In this document: piece after piece, positions 61,402 through 64,000 of the stretch
Position numbering within the stretch: the stretch's first letter is position 1
How the letters are laid out: the number at the start of each line of letters is the position of its first letter
From: Microbacterium sp. MYb72
GTDB lineage: Bacteria > Actinomycetota > Actinomycetes > Actinomycetales > Microbacteriaceae
DNA length: 64,000 bases
Assembly: GCF_002979415.1 (NCBI RefSeq)
Contig: NZ_PCOT01000010.1
Location: 1 to 64,000, forward strand
Direction of reading: 5' to 3'
Notes under the pieces: model-generated
What the model was told of the DNA's origin: nothing
What the model saw: only the letters and a program-made list of their open reading frames with translations
The model's database searches: none
Translations under genes and position numbers: made by a program

Positions 61402-62897
61402 TGCAGACGATCTATCGACCGGGACAGTGGCACCTGATCGTGATTCCGGGGGCTCTCGTCGCACTGCCGCCGGACGCGCCCGCCGACCTCGTGGCGCGGC
61501 TGTGGGACAGGCTCCCCGCCGAGAAGACCCTCGCCAGCGTGGTCGACGTGCTCACGACGAGCGTCGGGGGATCGTTCACCGCGCTGCCGCCGTTCGCGGC
61601 CGCCGTCGCGGAGGGCACCGACGTCCGCATCGCGCTGCGCGGCGGCGTCGTGGCCAGGATCAGCAGCGGCACGGAGTCCGCGCAGGAGTTCACCGGCGCG
61701 GAGGTGACCACCTGGAGCGAGCGCTTCGTCGGCGGCGCCACCCGCATCGAGATCACGGTGGAGGAGTCGGATGCCGTCGCCGCGCTCCCGGTGCAGAGCG
61801 GGGTCGTGCGGGCCGCGGCCGTGAGCGCTGAGCTCGAGGCGAGCGACGCCGAGCGGATCGTCGCCGTGCTGGGCCCGGCCCCGGTGATCGAGTCCGAGGA
61901 GAGCGGCGTGTCCGCCGCGGTCCTGGGAGGCGTACCCGCTCCGGCGCTCGCGCTGTTCGGTGCGGCTGTCGCACCGGTCCCGCCTCTCGTCGCTCCCGTG
62001 CCGCCGATCGTCGACGTCGCTCCCGTGCCGCCGGTCGCCGGAGCCGCCCCGGTCGACGCTCCCGCATCCGCTGCGGCGCCCGAGCCTTCTGCCGAGGACG
62101 GAGCCGTCGAGGCCCCGATCGATCCGGCGCCCGAGGTCTCCGAGCCGGCGGCCGCGGAGCCGGTGGTCGACGAGGTCCCGGTTCTCCCGGAGTCGGTCGA
62201 GGCGCCGGTCGAGGAGCCGTCCGAGCCCGCCGCGGCGCCGTCCGACGAGGATGAGGCGCCCGACGCGGCATCCGACGAGGACCCGTCGGCCGAGGACGAG
62301 GTCGAGGGGGTCACGCTGATCCCCACCGAGACGCTGTCCCCCCTGAGCGACATCGATGAGTTCGATCAGCTCTTCGGCGAGACCGTGCACACCGCGCCGA
62401 GTTTCGTCGACGCTCCGCCGCCTCCGCCCTTCCCGATCGTGGCCGAGGGCGACCACGACGGAGCGACCATCTCGGCCGCCGAACTGCGGGCGCTGCGCCA
62501 GCAGCCTCCCGTGGCCGACGACGCTCCCACCCAGGTGATCCCCGTCGCCTCGGCCGGTTTCGGCCGCATCCGCGTCTCCACGGGCCAGGTGGTCGAACTC
62601 GACCGCACCGTGATCATCGGCCGGCGTCCGCGATCCACCCGCGCCAGCGGTGAGAACCTGCCGCATCTGGTCGCGGTGGAGAGCCCTCAGCAGGACATCT
62701 CGCGCAGCCACCTCGAGGTGCGCCCCGACGCCGACACCGTCGTCGTGATCGACCTGCACACGACCAACGGCTCGACGCTGCTGCGTCCAGGCGCCGACCC
62801 CGTTCGACTGCATCCCGGTGAGCAGACGCTCGTCCTGTCCGGAGACGTCGTCGACCTGGGAGACGGAGTGACCGTGGCCTTCGAGGACCTGCCGTGA
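61401..62897 (+). CDS. FHA domain protein with long acidic/Pro-Ala linker
   Basis: 498 residues. The N-terminal domain (about 1-150, starting YRPGQWHLIVIPGALVALPPDAP) is not one I recognise; homologues lie in similar loci. The middle (about 180-330) is rich in Pro, Ala, Val, Glu and Ser. The C-terminal FHA domain (about 390-498) has IIGRRPRSTR, DISRSHLEVR and HTTNGSTLL, the phosphothreonine-binding residues. The protein is soluble. It may bridge the kinase and the membrane components. Start and stop both overlap neighbours, giving a fixed order phosphatase - adaptor - kinase. Confidence 0.92.
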   Translation: MQTIYRPGQWHLIVIPGALVALPPDAPADLVARLWDRLPAEKTLASVVDVLTTSVGGSFTALPPFAAAVAEGTDVRIALRGGVVARISSGTESAQEFTGAEVTTWSERFVGGATRIEITVEESDAVAALPVQSGVVRAAAVSAELEASDAERIVAVLGPAPVIESEESGVSAAVLGGVPAPALALFGAAVAPVPPLVAPVPPIVDVAPVPPVAGAAPVDAPASAAAPEPSAEDGAVEAPIDPAPEVSEPAAAEPVVDEVPVLPESVEAPVEEPSEPAAAPSDEDEAPDAASDEDPSAEDEVEGVTLIPTETLSPLSDIDEFDQLFGETVHTAPSFVDAPPPPPFPIVAEGDHDGATISAAELRALRQQPPVADDAPTQVIPVASAGFGRIRVSTGQVVELDRTVIIGRRPRSTRASGENLPHLVAVESPQQDISRSHLEVRPDADTVVVIDLHTTNGSTLLRPGADPVRLHPGEQTLVLSGDVVDLGDGVTVAFEDLP

Positions 62898-64000
62898 CCC
62901 GTCGCCCCTCACCGCCCCCGCAGCTGCCGGGCTTCACCTATGTGGAGCCGCTCGGCACCGGAGGGTTCGCCGACGTCTTCCTGTACGAGCAGCAGATGCC
63001 GCGCCGACGGGTCGCGGTCAAGGTGCTGCTCGCCGACCGGATCTCCAGCGGCGCCGCGCAGGAGTTCGCCGACGAGGCGAACGTCATGGCGATGCTCTCG
63101 ACGCATCCGGCGATCGTCACGATCTACCAGGCCGGCGTCGCGGGCGATGGGCGCCCGTATCTGGTCATGGAGTACTGCCCCCGGCCGAACCTGCAGCTGC
63201 GTGCGCGCAAGGAGCCGTTCTCGGTCGCCGAGGCGCTGCGCGTCGGCGTGCAGGTCGCCGGTGCGGTCGAGACCGCTCACCGGGCAGGGGTTCTGCACCG
63301 CGACATCAAGCCGGCGAACATCCTCGTCACCGAGTACAACCGTCCGGCCCTCACCGACTTCGGCATCGCCTCGACGACGGGCGCGACGGGCGAAGCATCC
63401 GGCATGTCCATCCCGTGGTCGCCGCCGGAGTCGTTCGCCGAGCCGCCGCAGAGCGGGCCGCGCACGGACGTGTGGGCCCTGGGTGCGACGCTGTACACGC
63501 TGCTGGCCGGTCGCTCGCCGTTCGAACGCGTGGGGGAGCGCAACTCCAGCGCCGACCTCATCGAGCGCATCGAGCGCGCCGCCCTGCCGCCCCTCGCGCG
63601 CCCCGACTCCCCGGAGAGCCTGCAGCGCCTGCTCGAGCGCTCGATGGCGAAGAACCCCGACGACCGCTACCCGAGCGCCGTGGCCTTTGCCCGCGCCCTG
63701 CAGAAGGTGCAGATCGAGCTGTCGCACTCGGTCACCCCGATCGACATCGTCGACGACCACGCACCGGCCGAGGAGCAGGAAGACGACGGAGACGGGCTGA
63801 CCCGCGTCAGGGAGATCGTCAGCATCGACCCCGAGGTCGCCGCCTTCACACGTCCGTCGGCGACGACGGAGCGCAAGGCACCGGCGGTCGTGTTCCCCGA
63901 GGTCCCGCGCTACGATCCGCCCCCCGCCGCGCAGGCGCCGTCGATCGAGGAGACCCAGATCCGGGTGCCCGCTCCGGTGCTCGGAGCGGATGCCGACGAG
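62894..64000 (+). CDS. Ser/Thr protein kinase (Pkn type), truncated by the window end
   Basis: The GTG start overlaps the FHA gene stop (GTGA), and 369 codons are visible with no stop before the window ends. The kinase domain spans about residues 12-280: Gly loop PLGTGGFADVFLY, Lys43 in VAVKVLL, catalytic HRDIKPAN with Asp137, Asp155 in DFG, SIPWSPPE as the P+1 region and DVWALGATLYTLLAGRSPF. After it comes an acidic, Pro-rich region with Thr-containing sequences (DGLTRVREI, EETQIRV), resembling FHA targets. Whether a transmembrane helix and external sensor follow cannot be seen. It presumably phosphorylates partners bound by the two FHA proteins. Confidence 0.93.
   Translation, partial: MTRRPSPPPQLPGFTYVEPLGTGGFADVFLYEQQMPRRRVAVKVLLADRISSGAAQEFADEANVMAMLSTHPAIVTIYQAGVAGDGRPYLVMEYCPRPNLQLRARKEPFSVAEALRVGVQVAGAVETAHRAGVLHRDIKPANILVTEYNRPALTDFGIASTTGATGEASGMSIPWSPPESFAEPPQSGPRTDVWALGATLYTLLAGRSPFERVGERNSSADLIERIERAALPPLARPDSPESLQRLLERSMAKNPDDRYPSAVAFARALQKVQIELSHSVTPIDIVDDHAPAEEQEDDGDGLTRVREIVSIDPEVAAFTRPSATTERKAPAVVFPEVPRYDPPPAAQAPSIEETQIRVPAPVLGADADE

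Overview
The window is one contiguous piece of a very G+C-rich chromosome. Almost every codon third position is G or C, spacing is tight with many ATGA/GTGA overlaps, and the Ala-Asp-Ala / Ala-Ala-Ser contexts GCGGATGCC and GCGGCATCC recur constantly. Together with the gene content (YkoE-type ECF transporters, class E-type sortase signals, a MoxR/DUF58/transglutaminase-like/FHA/PP2C/kinase locus) this points to an actinobacterium of the order Micrococcales, most likely Microbacteriaceae and plausibly Microbacterium. That assignment is inference from style and content, not from a marker gene. I see no rRNA, tRNA, CRISPR array, prophage or insertion sequence. No gene-free stretch exceeds about 300 bases; the longest are 20453-20737 (a terminator and a possible promoter) and 23053-23300 (a divergent promoter region).

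Layout. 1-940: a MazEF-like toxin-antitoxin pair bracketed by copies of the same short sequences. 941-5749: an ECF transporter operon (ATPase, T, siderophore-interacting reductase, S) read leftwards behind a DtxR/IdeR-like iron box, with a second S-like protein upstream. 5895-8945: a large secreted subtilase. 9100-15932: pirin plus acetyltransferase, a drug-type MFS pump divergent from its MarR regulator, RecQ helicase, and a membrane-anchored protein of unknown role. 15991-20452: a double-headed TetR regulator divergent from a sugar-type MFS transporter and a GH3 glycosidase, with two identical operators between. 20738-23052: a small sigma factor and a leftward trio (DUF4265, unknown, SUFU-like) resembling orphan immunity genes. 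23301-28871: a giant Ala-rich surface protein followed by a DUF5819 protein and an HTTM membrane protein that resemble the SdpA/SdpB toxin-maturation pair. 29004-33379: acyl-CoA oxidase-like enzyme, a membrane protein and an alcohol dehydrogenase. 33426-37649: a nucleoside salvage island (nucleoside hydrolase, MFS, GntR, ribokinase). 37688-42090: 3-methyladenine glycosylase, a HutC-type regulator and a wall-anchored metallophosphoesterase.

42235-64000 (open at the end): two tandem paralogous ~2,020-residue secreted Ig/Fn3 proteins, then an unbroken chain MoxR ATPase - DUF58 - transglutaminase-like membrane protein - RDD/FHA - PP2C phosphatase - FHA protein - Ser/Thr kinase. Six of the seven downstream genes overlap the gene before them. 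The chain reads as a surface-assembly machine under reversible phosphorylation control. Its transglutaminase domain has lost the catalytic Cys and Asp, so it is probably a binding or scaffold module rather than an enzyme.

The best candidates for something new are this last locus, the surface protein/DUF5819/HTTM trio, the iron-boxed ECF-reductase operon, and the fused TetR with twin operators.
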